Source of the DNA: Macrothele yani
Lineage: Eukaryota; Arthropoda; Arachnida; Araneae; Macrothelidae
DNA length: 64,000 bases
Direction: 5' to 3'
Assembly (NCBI GenBank): GCA_039090855.1
Contig: CM077013.1
Span: 135,739,240 to 135,803,239, forward strand
The translations under genes were made by a program, and so were the position numbers. Below are positions 63,155 to 64,000 of the stretch, piece by piece (the stretch's first letter is position 1; the number at the start of each line of letters is the position of its first letter). Below the pieces are notes generated by a model. The model was not told the origin of the DNA. It saw only the letters and a program-made list of their open reading frames with translations, and searched no databases.

Positions 63155-64000
63155 AGGAGGTAAAGACTACCACCAGAAATTCTGAGGAGAATGTAGGCAG
63201 TCGTCCATCTTTAATTTAGGGCCACTTCTGATTTGAGATTTCTTTGTGTGTGTGTGTGTTTCAGGATGTAGAGACTACCACGAGCAATTCTGAGAAGTAT
63301 ATAGGCAGTCGTCCGTCCTTAATTTAGGGCTACTTCTGATTTGAGATTTCTTTGTGTATGTGTGTGTGTGGGTCAGGATGTAGAGACTACCATGAGCAAT
63401 TCTGAGAAGTATATAGGCAGTCGTCCGTCCTTAATTTAGGGCCACTTCTAATTTGAGATTTCTTTGTGAGTGTGTGTGTGGGTCAGGATGTAGAGACTAC
63501 CACGAGCAATTCTGAGAAGTATATAGGCAGTCGTCCGTCCTTAATTTAGGGCCACTTCTGATTTGAGATTTCTTTGTGTGTGTGCATGTGTGAGTGTGTG
63601 TATACGCGCGCGTGTGTATGTCAGGATGTAACGACTACCACGAGCAATTCTGAGAAGTATATAGGGCCACATCAATCCTCAATTTAGGGCCACTTCTGAT
63701 TTGAGATTTCTTTGTGTGTGTGTGTGTGTGTTTCAGGACGTAGCGACTACCACGAGCAATTCTGAGGAGTATATAGGCAGTCGTCCACCTTTAATTTAGG
63801 GCCACTTGCGATTTGATATTTCTTTGCGTGTGTGCGTGAGTGCGCGCGCGTGCGTTGCATGTCAGGATGTAACGACTACCACGAGCCACGAGTAATTCTG
63901 AGAAGTACATAGGCAGCCGCCCATCCTTAATTTAGGGCCACTTCTGATTTAATATTTCTTTGTGTGTGCGTGTGTGTCTGTCTGTGTGTCTCACTCAGGA
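63102..64000. repeat. Satellite derived from the SINE-A body, joined to (TG)n
   Basis: Seven units, with TTAATTTAGGGCCACTTCTG-type markers at 63211, 63319, 63431, 63541, 63679, 63791 and 63927 (spacing 108-138). Each reads GACTACCACGAGCAATTCTG, AGGCAGTCGTCCGTCC, AATTTAGGGCCACTT, GATTTCTTTG, then (TG)n. The order matches the minus-strand SINE-A body (CCACCGTGAGCAACTCAATG, GCAGTCGCCCGTCCCTAATT). Length differences come from the TG tract. The array continues past the window edge. Confidence 0.88.

Overview
This window looks like repeat-rich nuclear DNA of a metazoan, most likely an arthropod. I recognise no host protein-coding gene, no rRNA and no convincing functional tRNA. The evidence is the mix of elements: decayed mariner and Tc1 transposons, an RTE-type LINE, an R4/Dong-like LINE, Penelope-like retroelements with GIY-YIG endonuclease, a piggyBac-like MITE, pogo/Tigger and hAT traces, and several tRNA-derived SINE families. 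Microsatellites are common. I cannot name the species.

Layout. 1-13 kb: mariner and Tc1 relics, a 77-bp tandem array split by a SINE, and two further SINE-A copies. 13.9-19.9 kb: SINE-A relics, a 167-bp-arm hairpin, a tRNA-like minisatellite, a Penelope fragment with a hammerhead-like motif, and a nest of SINE, hAT-like element and RTE fragment inside a 190-bp duplication. 19.9-32 kb: Tc1 and mariner relics and two Penelope loci with inverted ends (23.6-25.3 and 29.4-32.0 kb). 32-44 kb: a ~140-bp repeat hosting a piggyBac MITE, foldback elements (37.3 and 43.0 kb), a Tc1 with intact TIRs, a Tigger relic and an internally deleted mariner. 44.17-47.35 kb: a complete RTE LINE with a 986-codon uninterrupted frame and a 12-bp target-site duplication, the only apparently intact gene here. 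48.0-51.5 kb: a 3.45-kb unit with ~155-bp terminal inverted repeats that carries another Penelope palindrome. 51.9-64 kb: SINE families, a Tc1 whose helix-turn-helix segment is amplified into an 11-unit 98-bp minisatellite, an R4/Dong-like LINE 3' half, a foldback element hosting a Tc1, and a SINE-derived satellite running off the right edge.

Two themes stand out. First, three Penelope loci share a palindromic plan in which both outer ends carry the same terminal sequence, inverted, with a hammerhead-ribozyme-like core; seven such motifs are visible in all. Second, pieces of mobile elements (a tRNA-like SINE head, a SINE body, a transposase DNA-binding segment) have been turned into tandem satellites. 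Nested insertions, target-site duplications and empty tandem copies give a relative order of events.
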